Shown in pieces: positions 1 through 6,764 of a stretch of 6,804 bases of DNA (its first letter is position 1; each line of letters starts with the position of its first letter). The notes beneath the pieces are model-generated. The model was not told where the DNA came from. It searched no databases and was given only the letters and a program-made list of their open reading frames with translations. Source of the DNA: Campylobacterota bacterium (GTDB lineage Bacteria; Campylobacterota; Campylobacteria; Campylobacterales; Sulfurovaceae); the NCBI GenBank assembly GCA_013153675.1, contig JAADEA010000051.1:1-6804 (forward strand), written 5' to 3'. The translations under genes and the position numbers were made by a program.

Positions 1-1
1 A

Positions 2-37
2 TTTTTAGTTAGATTAATTAAAGAGTTTCCATTTTAG
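2..37 (+). CDS. Possible C-terminal end of an upstream gene (partial)
   Basis: One forward frame is open from the window edge to a TAG at 35-37 and would encode FLVRLIKEFPF. The other two forward frames stop within the first 12 bases. It would end 20 bases before the gspE start, which fits a gene upstream in the same operon. Eleven codons are too few to identify a product, and an upstream gene could equally end in one of the other frames or before the window. Confidence 0.25.
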   Translation, partial: FLVRLIKEFPF

Positions 38-57
38 GGACACTTTTAAGGATTCTT

Positions 58-1806
58 ATGCAAAAGATAATAGAAGAGTTAATAAAGCAAAACTTAGTAG
101 ATAAAAAGAAATTATTAAATGTATTGAGTAAAATCTCTAAAAATAGTCAGCTAAATTTAAAACTGCTATTTGAAGAGGATATTATAAATAGAGATGGTTT
201 TGCTAAATTTGTAGCTAAAAAGATTCGAAGTGGAGAATATTCAATTGAGTTTTTAGAAAAGTTAGAGCAAGATGGAATTGATACTACTTTTATTTTAGAA
301 GAGCTTGCAAGGGAGCTAAATATTCGCTTTGTAAATTTAGATGAAGTAGAAGTTGAGATGCATCTTTTAGAAAAGTTTCCTTTAGCTCTTTTAGAAAAAC
401 ATAAAGCTCTTCCAATAGAAGAGAGTGATTTAAATATTTTAGTAGCTTTTGCTGATCCTTTAGATTTAGGTGCAAGAGATGCTATTCAAAGACTTTTTCC
501 AAGAAAACCAATTGCAGTAGCAATTGCTCATCCAACTAAAATTATTCAAAATCTACAAAGACTTGAGACTTCAGAGAGTGTAAAAGAGTATATTGAAGCA
601 ATTAAGAGAGATATGATTGAAGGGGGCGTAGAGAGTGATGAAGAGTCTCCTGCTGTTTTAAAATTGATAGAACTTATATTAAAAGATGCTATTGTATCAA
701 GAACAAGCGATATTCATATAGAGGCTACTGAGAAGAGCTGTATTGTTAGAGATAGAATTGATGGAATGCTCCAGCAACACTTTATTTTTGATAAGATGAT
801 TTTTGATCCCCTTGCGTCAAGAATTAAACTTTTGGCAAATTTAGATATAGCTGAGAAAAGAAAGCCTCAAGATGGGCGTTTTAGTGCTACTATAAATCAA
901 AAAGAGTATGATTTTAGGGTATCTACTCTTCCTACTTTATTAGGAGAATCGATAGTTTTAAGGATCTTAGATAAATCTAAAGCTCTAATTAAGTTAGAAG
1001 AGATGGGAATGAGTGAAGATAACTATAAAAAGTTTAGTAGTTCAATTAAAGCTCCTTATGGAATCGTTTTAGTAACCGGTCCAACAGGAAGTGGTAAAAC
1101 TACTACATTATATGGGGCACTAAATGCTATTAAAGATGTAAAAGATAAAATTATTACTGTTGAGGATCCAGTAGAGTATCAAATGGCAGGAATTCAGCAG
1201 GTACAAGTTAATCCTCAAGCTGGACTTACTTTTGCAAGTGCTCTAAGATCTATCTTAAGACAAGATCCAGATAAGATAATGATAGGGGAGATTAGGGATA
1301 GTGAGACATTAAGAATTGCTGTGCAAGCTGCCCTAACAGGTCACTTGGTTCTATCTACACTCCACACAAATGATGCTGTTGGTGCGATTCCAAGAATGGT
1401 AGATATGGGAGTAGAGAGCTATTTAATTAGTGGAACGATTGTAGCTATTCAAGCTCAAAGACTTGTAAGAAAGATTTGCCCATTTTGCAAAGAAGAGAGT
1501 GATATCTCTCCAAATGTATATGAAGAGATTAAAGAGTATATTCCAGAAGGAGTTGAGGCAAAATTTTATAAAGGAAAGGGGTGTAAAAAGTGTCATAATA
1601 CCGGATATATGGGAAGAGAAATGATCTCAGAGGTGTTGGTAGTATCTGATAAGCTCTCAAGAATGATAGCAGCAGATGCTACTAAAGAAGCTTTAGAGGA
1701 TCAAGCTTTAAAAGAGGGGTTTGTTCCAATGTTTGCTGATGGAGTCTTAAAAGCTCTAAAGGGAGAGACTACTATTGATGAGATCTTTAGAGTTGCAAGG
1801 TTATAG
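58..1806 (+). CDS. gspE: GspE/PilB-family secretion/pilus assembly ATPase
   Basis: Cytoplasmic hexameric ATPase that powers assembly of a type II secretion pseudopilus, type IV pilus or DNA-uptake pseudopilus. In the 582-residue protein, the N-terminal ~150 residues look like the MshEN/T2SSE-N region. The motor core has Walker A GPTGSGKT (341-348), an Asp box with VEDP around E369-D370, Walker B KIMIGE ending at E411, and a His box with H429 and H436. A zinc-binding tetracysteine follows (C474/C477 and C509/C512), typical of GspE/PilB and absent from PilT retraction ATPases. Length is normal for the family and no motif is broken. The ATG is preceded by AAGGA with 5-base spacing. gspF follows after 10 bases, so the two are probably co-transcribed. 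Which machine it serves cannot be read here; in Campylobacter the corresponding ctsE/ctsF pair acts in natural transformation, so DNA uptake is a fair inference. Confidence 0.93.
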   Translation: MQKIIEELIKQNLVDKKKLLNVLSKISKNSQLNLKLLFEEDIINRDGFAKFVAKKIRSGEYSIEFLEKLEQDGIDTTFILEELARELNIRFVNLDEVEVEMHLLEKFPLALLEKHKALPIEESDLNILVAFADPLDLGARDAIQRLFPRKPIAVAIAHPTKIIQNLQRLETSESVKEYIEAIKRDMIEGGVESDEESPAVLKLIELILKDAIVSRTSDIHIEATEKSCIVRDRIDGMLQQHFIFDKMIFDPLASRIKLLANLDIAEKRKPQDGRFSATINQKEYDFRVSTLPTLLGESIVLRILDKSKALIKLEEMGMSEDNYKKFSSSIKAPYGIVLVTGPTGSGKTTTLYGALNAIKDVKDKIITVEDPVEYQMAGIQQVQVNPQAGLTFASALRSILRQDPDKIMIGEIRDSETLRIAVQAALTGHLVLSTLHTNDAVGAIPRMVDMGVESYLISGTIVAIQAQRLVRKICPFCKEESDISPNVYEEIKEYIPEGVEAKFYKGKGCKKCHNTGYMGREMISEVLVVSDKLSRMIAADATKEALEDQALKEGFVPMFADGVLKALKGETTIDEIFRVARL

Positions 1807-1816
1807 GGAGTAGATT

Positions 1817-3061
1817 ATGTATTTTAGAGTCAAATATATTCATAGAGGAAAGAAAAACTTTGCTGTATATGAGAGTAATAATAGAGTAGATGCTTCGGCT
1901 AAACTTAGAAGAGATTATCCAGGTGCTGTGGTAATTAGTGTAGAGGAGGCTCCACCTCCACTATCAGAATTTTTTAAAAAGATTGGAAGTGAGCTTGAAA
2001 AGATATTTCAATCAAAAGTATCTTTAGATGATAAGATATCAGTAATTAGGCAAATTGCAGTTATGACAGATGCAGGTATACCAATTTATGATGTATTACT
2101 TGATATTGCTAAAAATACTCATAATAAAAGATTAAAGGAGATGTTTCAATCTATCTCTTCTGATATTAATGCAGGAAAGAGTATGTCTCAAGCTCTTAAG
2201 CCTTTTAGTGAAGAGATGGGGCATGTAGTAATGGCTATGACTAAGCTTGGAGAACAAACAGGTAACTTTCCAGCTGCTTATCATAAGTTGGCAGATATTT
2301 TGGAACAAATTAAAGAAAATAGAAGTAAATTTATGAAGGCTATTAGATATCCAATTATTACTTTTACTGCAATTGCAATAGCTTTTGTTGTTTTAATTAC
2401 CGTAGTTGTGCCAAAATTTAGAGAGATCTTTAACTCTTTCCATGCTGAGCTACCATTTACCACAAAACTTCTTTTAAATATAGAGTTTGTATTGCGCCAT
2501 TATGGGCTTGTCGTATTGGGAGTTTTAGTTGGGCTCTTTATGATTGTAAGGTATTTATATAAAAATAATGCAGAATTTAGATATAAAGTAGATAAATTAT
2601 TAGTAAATCCAAGATTTTATTTGATTAATAAAATTATATATCTTTCAAATATGTATAACTATACATTAGTTTTTGGGGCATTAGTAAAAGCTGGAATTCC
2701 TGTATCTGAGGCTTTAAGAACGGCTGAGGGAATGGTTCAAAATAGATATTTAAGAAGAAAATTTGAGATAGTTAATGCAAATATTGGAAGGGGTATGAGT
2801 TTAGCTGAAGCTTTTGAGCAAACAGGACTTTTTGAAAATATGCTATTGCAAATGATTAGAGCAGGGGAGCAAAGTGGTCAGCTTGATGCTATGCTTGGGA
2901 AAGTTAGAGACTATTATGGAATGAAGTTCCAAAACTTAATTGATAATCTATCAGCATATATTGAGCCAATTATGCTTGTATTTATTGCTGGAATGGTATT
3001 AATGATTGCTCTTGGAATATTCTTGCCAATGTGGTCTCTTGGGCAAGTGGTCAAAGGCTAA
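1817..3061 (+). CDS. gspF: GspF/PilC-family inner-membrane platform protein
   Basis: Polytopic inner-membrane platform that couples the GspE/PilB ATPase to pseudopilin or pilin assembly. The 414-residue protein (usual family size ~400) has two T2SSF repeats, about residues 73-199 and 276-404. Each carries the family hallmarks: GIPIYDVL then GEQTGNFP in the first, GIPVSEAL then GEQSGQLD in the second. Three hydrophobic segments lie at about 179-199, 230-250 and 384-405, with the conserved YIEP entry to the last. The first ~65 residues are a soluble lead-in domain. The start is supported by GGGAG at 1806-1810, which overlaps the gspE stop with 6-base spacing; this tight coupling argues for one transcript with gspE. 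The TAA stop overlaps the stop of the convergent kdsB by 4 bases. No major pseudopilin, secretin or prepilin peptidase gene is visible in the window. Confidence 0.93.
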   Translation: MYFRVKYIHRGKKNFAVYESNNRVDASAKLRRDYPGAVVISVEEAPPPLSEFFKKIGSELEKIFQSKVSLDDKISVIRQIAVMTDAGIPIYDVLLDIAKNTHNKRLKEMFQSISSDINAGKSMSQALKPFSEEMGHVVMAMTKLGEQTGNFPAAYHKLADILEQIKENRSKFMKAIRYPIITFTAIAIAFVVLITVVVPKFREIFNSFHAELPFTTKLLLNIEFVLRHYGLVVLGVLVGLFMIVRYLYKNNAEFRYKVDKLLVNPRFYLINKIIYLSNMYNYTLVFGALVKAGIPVSEALRTAEGMVQNRYLRRKFEIVNANIGRGMSLAEAFEQTGLFENMLLQMIRAGEQSGQLDAMLGKVRDYYGMKFQNLIDNLSAYIEPIMLVFIAGMVLMIALGIFLPMWSLGQVVKG

Positions 3062-3070
3062 GAGCCTTTG
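3052..3070. terminator. Stem-loop across the convergent gspF/kdsB stop codons
   Basis: CAAAGGCT (3052-3059) and AGCCTTTG (3063-3070) form a perfect 8-bp inverted repeat around a 3-base loop. Two further G-C pairs and one T-A pair (3048-3050 with 3071-3073) extend the stem if T3051 is bulged. Both stop codons lie in the stem and loop. Neither strand has a T-run directly after the stem, so it is not a classical intrinsic terminator. The position between two convergent genes suggests a shared 3' end or RNA-stability element; function is inferred. Confidence 0.4.
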
Positions 3071-3777
3071 CCAAATAGCTTTAGTGCTTTTTGTAGATCC
3101 TCTTTTGTATCTATTCCAATACTTTTACTATTAACCTCTTTTAAAATATATTTATATCCTGCTTCAAGGGCTCTTAATTGTTCTAATTTCTCTATCTCTT
3201 CTAAGAAAGAGTGTTTAAGGGAGCAAAATTTTTTTAAATTTTCTACTTTATATCCATATATTCCTATATGAGCTTTATATGATATCTCTTTTTTTTCTCT
3301 ATTAAATGGTATTATTGATCTTGAGAAGTATAAAGATAGACTATTTTCATCTGTTACTACTTTTACGATATTTGGATCTTTTGCCTCTTCTTGTGAGATT
3401 TTTTTATATAGGGTGGCTCCAATAATATTGTTATTGCACTCTTTAGTTAATTGGTGTATCTCTTTTAATACCTCTTCTTCAATAAATGGTTCATCTGCTT
3501 GAAGATTTACTACAATCTCATTATCATTTAAATTTAACTTTTTAACTGCTTCAAATACTCTATCTGTTCCAGAGTTATGCTCTTTTGAAGTTAATATTGC
3601 CTCAAAACCATACTCTTTTGCCACATCTATTACCTCTATGGAGTCTGTGGCAATAATTGTATTTGCTATTTTTTTAGCTTTTTGTGCTGTTAGAATTACC
3701 ATTGGAATATTATTAATTGGCTCTAATACCTTTTTGGGAAATCTTGTAGATTCTAAACGGGCAGGAATTATAAACAT
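3058..3777 (-). CDS. kdsB: 3-deoxy-manno-octulosonate cytidylyltransferase (CMP-Kdo synthetase)
   Basis: Cytoplasmic enzyme that makes CMP-Kdo from CTP and Kdo, the activated sugar added to lipid A in LPS core synthesis. The 239-residue protein matches family length (~240-250). Visible motifs are the nucleotide-binding N-terminus IPARLESTRFPKK (4-16), ATDS (43-46), NSGTDRV (68-74), NLQADEP (91-97) with the metal-binding Asp at 95, SRSIIPF, HIGIYGY, LEQLRALEAGY, and GIDTKEDL (221-228) with D223 at the second metal-ligand position. Most relatives have QGDEP, so A94 is a mild deviation. On the - strand the ATG is preceded by AAGGA with 5-base spacing. It is the only - strand gene here, divergent from purH and convergent with gspF, with its own TATAAT promoter in the 80-base gap. 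An A8 tract lies in codons for R-E-K-K-E. Confidence 0.95.
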   Translation of the reverse strand: MFIIPARLESTRFPKKVLEPINNIPMVILTAQKAKKIANTIIATDSIEVIDVAKEYGFEAILTSKEHNSGTDRVFEAVKKLNLNDNEIVVNLQADEPFIEEEVLKEIHQLTKECNNNIIGATLYKKISQEEAKDPNIVKVVTDENSLSLYFSRSIIPFNREKKEISYKAHIGIYGYKVENLKKFCSLKHSFLEEIEKLEQLRALEAGYKYILKEVNSKSIGIDTKEDLQKALKLFGKGS

Positions 3778-3803
3778 ACTTTTCCTTTTGTAATATTTTT
3801 AAA

Positions 3804-3809
3804 ATTATA
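3804..3809 (-). promoter_or_regulatory. -10 box of the putative kdsB promoter
   Basis: Read on the - strand, 3809-3804 is an exact TATAAT, 26 bases upstream of the kdsB ATG. The expected transcript start is near 3797, giving a leader of about 20 bases with a good Shine-Dalgarno. There is no recognisable TTGACA; the -35 position falls on the opposing -10 of purH. Weak or absent -35 boxes are common for the main sigma factor in Campylobacter and Helicobacter. Confidence 0.55.
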
Positions 3810-3822
3810 TCTTAGAGCACCT

Positions 3823-3831
3823 TGTTATAAT
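3823..3831 (+). promoter_or_regulatory. Extended -10 box of the putative purH promoter
   Basis: TGTTATAAT is an extended -10 (TGn followed by exact TATAAT at 3826-3831). The expected start is near 3838, leaving a leader of about 20 bases before the purH ATG at 3858. No TTGACA lies 16-18 bases upstream; that position is occupied by the opposing kdsB -10. I see no PurR-type operator or purine riboswitch, and the leader is too short to hold one. Confidence 0.6.
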
Positions 3832-3857
3832 TGCATAAACTATTTTGAAAGGTTCTA

Positions 3858-5390
3858 ATGAGAGCTTTAATTAGTGTAAGCAATAAAGAGGGTGTTGTAG
3901 ATTTTGCAAAATCTTTGCAAGAGCTTGGGTGGGAGATAATCTCAACAGGAGGAACATATAAAAAATTAAAAGAGGCTGGTATTAATGTAATATCAATTGA
4001 TGAGATAACAAAATTCCCAGAGTGTTTTGATGGGAGAGTAAAGAGTCTAAATCCATACATTCATGGAGGGATCTTATATAAAAGAGATAATGAAAATCAC
4101 CAAAAAGAGGCAAAAGAGTTAAATATTGAGCCAATAGATCTAATTTGTGTTAACCTTTATCCATTTAAAGAGACAATTGAAAAAACTGATGATTTTGATG
4201 AGATTATAGAAAATATTGATATTGGTGGTCCTACAATGGTAAGAAGTGGGGCTAAAAATTTTCAAGATGTAATAGTGGTTACAGATCCAAAAGATTATAA
4301 TAGGGTAATAGAGGCTATTAGAGAGAAAAAAGATGATTTTGAGTTTAGAAGAGATTTAATGATTAAAGCTTTTGAACATACAGCTTCATATGATGCTATG
4401 ATTGCTAATTATATGAATAAAAGATTTAAAGACTCTTTTGGAGATAAATATTTTATTGTAGGTAAAAAGGTATTTAATACAAGATATGGAGAAAATCCTC
4501 ACCAAAGAGGAGCTTTATATCAGTTTGAAGAGTTCTTTACTCAAAATTTTATTCCTATTAAAGGAGAGGCAAGTTTTAATAATTTAACAGATATTAACGG
4601 TGCTTTAAAAATAGCCACAGCTTTTGGAAAAAGAGGAGCAGTAGTTATTGTAAAACATGGAAATCCTTGTGGATTTGCTCTAAGAGATAATTTAAAAGAT
4701 GCATATATTGATGCTCTAAAGTGCGATCCAATTTCTGCTTATGGTGGAGTGGCTGCTATTAATGGAGTAGTTGATGAGGAGTTAGCAAAGGAGATCTCTA
4801 AAATATTTTTAGAAGTGGTTATTGCTCCTTCTTTTACTAAAGAGGCAATTGAAATTTTATCTCAAAAAAAGAGAATTAAACTATTTTCTCAAAATAGAGA
4901 CTATTTATATATAGAGCCAGATAGTTTAGATTTTAAACATATAGAGGGTGGTTTTGTTTTACAAGATGCAGATAAAATAGATTCAAAAGAGGTATATGAA
5001 GCAAAATGTGTTAGTAAAAAAGAAGCAACAAATAAAGAGATGGAAGATTTAGAGATAGCCTATAAAATAGCAGCTTTAACAAAGTCAAATTGTGTAGTTT
5101 ATGTAAAAGATAAAATGTTAGTAGCAATTGGAATGGGTATGACAAGTAGAGTAGATGCTGCAAAGTGTGCTATTAAAAAGGCAAAAGAGGTTGGTTTAGA
5201 TATTAAAGGCTCTGTAATGGCTTCAGAGGCTTTCTTTCCATTTAGAGACTCTATTGATGAAGCAGCAAAAGTAGGTGTAAGTGCAATTATTGAGCCAGGA
5301 GGAAGTATTAGAGATGATGAAGTTATAGAGGCTGCAAATGAACATAATATTGCGCTATACTTTACAGGGGTAAGACACTTTCTCCATTAA
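3858..5390 (+). CDS. purH: Bifunctional AICAR transformylase / IMP cyclohydrolase
   Basis: Catalyses the last two steps of de novo IMP synthesis: AICAR is formylated from 10-formyl-THF, then FAICAR is cyclised to IMP. The 510-residue protein has the usual full length. The N-terminal MGS-like cyclohydrolase domain (about 1-140) shows STGGTY (29-34), GRVK with K62, VNLYPF with Y101, DIGGP with D121, and AKN with K133. The transformylase domain shows YGENPHQ, the catalytic pair K266-H267 in [42 protein letters not shown] and the terminal TGVRHFLH. All catalytic positions I can place are intact. Oddly, the usual KTLHPKIHGG reads [10 protein letters not shown] (62-71). AAAGG precedes the ATG with 5-base spacing. 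It stands alone between divergent kdsB and the separately promoted cbpA-hspR operon, not in a purine operon. Confidence 0.97.
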   Translation: MRALISVSNKEGVVDFAKSLQELGWEIISTGGTYKKLKEAGINVISIDEITKFPECFDGRVKSLNPYIHGGILYKRDNENHQKEAKELNIEPIDLICVNLYPFKETIEKTDDFDEIIENIDIGGPTMVRSGAKNFQDVIVVTDPKDYNRVIEAIREKKDDFEFRRDLMIKAFEHTASYDAMIANYMNKRFKDSFGDKYFIVGKKVFNTRYGENPHQRGALYQFEEFFTQNFIPIKGEASFNNLTDINGALKIATAFGKRGAVVIVKHGNPCGFALRDNLKDAYIDALKCDPISAYGGVAAINGVVDEELAKEISKIFLEVVIAPSFTKEAIEILSQKKRIKLFSQNRDYLYIEPDSLDFKHIEGGFVLQDADKIDSKEVYEAKCVSKKEATNKEMEDLEIAYKIAALTKSNCVVYVKDKMLVAIGMGMTSRVDAAKCAIKKAKEVGLDIKGSVMASEAFFPFRDSIDEAAKVGVSAIIEPGGSIRDDEVIEAANEHNIALYFTGVRHFLH

Positions 5391-5406
5391 TTTCCTCTTC
5401 CTCTTC

Positions 5407-5436
5407 AAAATTGATTGACATAGACTCAATTTTTTT
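5407..5436 (+). terminator. Possible weak intrinsic terminator of purH
   Basis: AAAATTGA (5407-5414) and TCAATTTT (5426-5433) form a perfect 8-bp inverted repeat around an 11-base loop. A run of seven T residues (5430-5436) overlaps the second arm. It begins 17 bases after the purH stop. The stem is almost all A-T with a single G-C pair, so termination would be weak at best. The same bases hold the HspR-type operator and the -35 box, so the symmetry may be entirely explained by protein binding. Confidence 0.3.
5410..5430. promoter_or_regulatory. HAIR-like operator for HspR
   Basis: ATTGATT (5410-5416), seven spacer bases and ACTCAAT (5424-5430) match the HspR consensus CTTGAGT-N7-ACTCAAG at 11 of 14 half-site positions with exact N7 spacing. 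The arms are self-complementary except for one position. It covers the -35 hexamer at 5415-5420, so a bound repressor would block RNA polymerase. An hspR gene lies in the operon this promoter serves. Binding by HspR is inferred; the symmetry and spacing are seen directly. Confidence 0.72.
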
Positions 5437-5444
5437 GATATAAT
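5415..5444 (+). promoter_or_regulatory. Near-consensus sigma-70 promoter of cbpA-hspR
   Basis: TTGACA (5415-5420), an 18-base spacer and TATAAT (5439-5444) are exact hexamers, and TGA at 5436-5438 makes the -10 an extended one. The expected start is near 5451, giving a leader of about 42 bases. That leader ends in TAAGGAG (5479-5485), 7 bases before the cbpA ATG. Such a strong promoter in a genome where -35 boxes are usually poor fits a gene held down by a repressor and released on heat shock. Confidence 0.8.
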
Positions 5445-5492
5445 TCTCGGAGATTTATTGTAATATTGTTATATTTTGTAAGGAGATATTAG

Positions 5493-6380
5493 ATGGGAAA
5501 GAGTTTATATGAGACTCTTGGTGTTAGTGAGAATGCTACTCAAGAGGAGATAAAGAAAGCTTATAGAAAATTAGCAAGAAAATATCATCCAGATATTAAT
5601 AAAGATCCTGGAGCTCAAGAGAAATTTAAAGAGATTAATGCTGCTTATGAGATATTAAGCGATCCAGAAAAGAGAAAAAAATATGATCAATTTGGTGATC
5701 AGATGTTTGGTGGACAAAGTTTCCATGATTTTACACAATCATATGGAGCTGATATAGATTTAGAAGAGATTTTAAATTCTATTTTTGGGGGAGGTTTTGG
5801 AGGGTTCTCTCAAGGAGGATTTAGGAGTAGCAGTAGAGGTGGATTTAGTGGATTTGGAGGTTTTGAAGGATTTGGAGCTCCAGATTTAGATTTAAGAGCC
5901 AAAATTACAATTCCATTTGATGTTGCGTTAAATGGAGGTAAACAACATATTACATTAGGTAATGGAGAGAGTTTTGATATTAGGATTCCAGCTGGAATTA
6001 AAAGTGGGGAGACTCTAAGAGTTAGAGGAAAAGGAAAAAGCTATCAAGGAAAAAGAGGAGATCTATTATTAACAGTAGATGTGGCTCCATCACCTGAATA
6101 TGAGTTAAAAGGTCTTGATTTATATAAAAAAATCGATATTCCTTTAAAAATTGCCCTTTTTGGTGGTAAAATAAAAGTGAAGACTCCTCAAAAAGAGGTA
6201 ACTTTAAAAGTGCCAAAAAATACTAAAAATAATCAAAAATTTAGATTAAAAGGGCAAGGATTTTATGATAGGAAAAGAGGAATTAAAGGGGATTTATATT
6301 TAGTGGCAAATGTGGTATTGCCAGATGTAGATAAATTAGATCCATCTTTAAAAGAGTGTTTAGAAAAACTTCCAGAATAA
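5493..6380 (+). CDS. cbpA: CbpA-type DnaJ co-chaperone (class B J-domain protein)
   Basis: Cytoplasmic J-domain co-chaperone that delivers unfolded clients to DnaK and stimulates its ATPase. The 295-residue protein has an N-terminal J domain (about 3-67) with the essential HPD at 32-34 and the KYDQFG end. A Gly/Phe-rich linker follows (about 98-128), then two C-terminal substrate-binding domains (about 133-205 and 210-285). The CxxCxGxG zinc fingers of true DnaJ are absent, which makes this the CbpA/DnaJ-II class; size matches (~290-310). TAAGGAG lies 7 bases before the ATG. hspR follows after 9 bases with its ribosome site overlapping the cbpA stop, so they form an operon under the HAIR-controlled promoter. 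The cbpA-hspR pairing is the standard Campylobacterota arrangement, with dnaK and grpE located elsewhere. Confidence 0.95.
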   Translation: MGKSLYETLGVSENATQEEIKKAYRKLARKYHPDINKDPGAQEKFKEINAAYEILSDPEKRKKYDQFGDQMFGGQSFHDFTQSYGADIDLEEILNSIFGGGFGGFSQGGFRSSSRGGFSGFGGFEGFGAPDLDLRAKITIPFDVALNGGKQHITLGNGESFDIRIPAGIKSGETLRVRGKGKSYQGKRGDLLLTVDVAPSPEYELKGLDLYKKIDIPLKIALFGGKIKVKTPQKEVTLKVPKNTKNNQKFRLKGQGFYDRKRGIKGDLYLVANVVLPDVDKLDPSLKECLEKLPE

Positions 6381-6389
6381 GGAGAGGCA

Positions 6390-6764
6390 ATGCATAGTTA
6401 TGATGAGCCAGTATACCTAATTAGCGTAGTGGCAAATATGTTAAATATCCATCCGCAAACTCTTAGACAATATGAAAGAGATGGATTGATTGAACCAGCA
6501 AGAACAAAAGGTAGAATGAGACTATATTCTCAAAGAGATATAGATAGAATGAAATTAATTTTAAGATTAACAAGGGATATGGGGGTAAATATTGCAGGTG
6601 TAGATATAATTTTGCGTTTAAAAGAGCAAATTGAGGAGATGGAAAAGGAGATAGAGTCTTTAAGAGAGGAGTTATCAAAAGTTAATAGAAATGGATATGT
6701 GCCAAAAGATAGGGCAATTGTTAAGAAGAGTAAATATAATTTAATTATTTTTGAGGAAGATTAG
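6390..6764 (+). CDS. hspR: HspR, MerR-family heat-shock transcriptional repressor
   Basis: DNA-binding repressor of chaperone genes that recognises HAIR inverted repeats; in several bacteria DnaK acts as co-repressor, linking repression to free chaperone. The 124-residue protein carries a MerR-type winged helix-turn-helix (about 9-55): YLISVVANML, the recognition segment HPQTLRQYERDGLI (21-34), and the wing around RTKGRMRLYSQRDI. A charged coiled-coil-like helix (EQIEEMEKEIESLREEL) for dimerisation follows, then the tail AIVKKSKYNLIIF, close to the Campylobacter HspR ending. AAGGAG (6379-6384) overlaps the cbpA stop, 5 bases before the ATG. A HAIR-like site over the operon promoter predicts autorepression. 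The Cys or metal ligands of metal-sensing MerR proteins are absent, as expected for HspR. Confidence 0.95.
   Translation: MHSYDEPVYLISVVANMLNIHPQTLRQYERDGLIEPARTKGRMRLYSQRDIDRMKLILRLTRDMGVNIAGVDIILRLKEQIEEMEKEIESLREELSKVNRNGYVPKDRAIVKKSKYNLIIFEED

Noticed and set aside
290..475. Open frame of 61 codons on the - strand
   Set aside because: Lies wholly inside gspE, has low-complexity Leu/Lys-rich composition typical of an antisense shadow, and has no motif or convincing context.
2281..2463. Open frame of 60 codons on the - strand
   Set aside because: Antisense to the first membrane segment of gspF, and its hydrophobic stretch merely mirrors that segment.
3068..3271. Open frame of 67 codons on the + strand
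   Set aside because: Antisense to the C-terminal part of kdsB, whose motifs in the other direction are unmistakable.
3812..4060. Open frame of 82 codons on the - strand spanning the purH start
   Set aside because: Mostly antisense to the conserved PurH N-terminus. It would also cover the divergent promoter region, and shows no recognisable domain.
5394..5406. Tandem CCTCTT repeat just after the purH stop
   Set aside because: Only two short units of pyrimidine-rich sequence, with no partner for pairing and no known role; likely simple low-complexity sequence.
5445..5492. Riboswitch or RNA thermometer in the cbpA leader
   Set aside because: The leader is about 42 bases, very A/T-rich, and shows no stable pairing that sequesters the TAAGGAG; nothing supports a structured element.
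5538..5544. Perfect HAIR half-site ACTCAAG inside the cbpA coding sequence
   Set aside because: The position where the other arm should be (5524-5530, TTAGTGA) does not match, and the bases encode ordinary J-domain residues, so this is likely chance.
5785..5880. Gly/Phe-rich repetitive stretch as a possible DNA repeat or CRISPR-like array
   Set aside because: It is in frame with cbpA and is the normal G/F linker of J-domain proteins; the units are irregular.
6022..6216. Open frame of 64 codons on the - strand
   Set aside because: Antisense to the CbpA C-terminal domains; Leu/Phe-rich composition reflects AT-rich codons on the other strand.
6463..6678. Open frame of 71 codons on the - strand
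   Set aside because: Antisense to hspR, with Leu/Tyr/Phe-rich shadow composition and no supporting signal.
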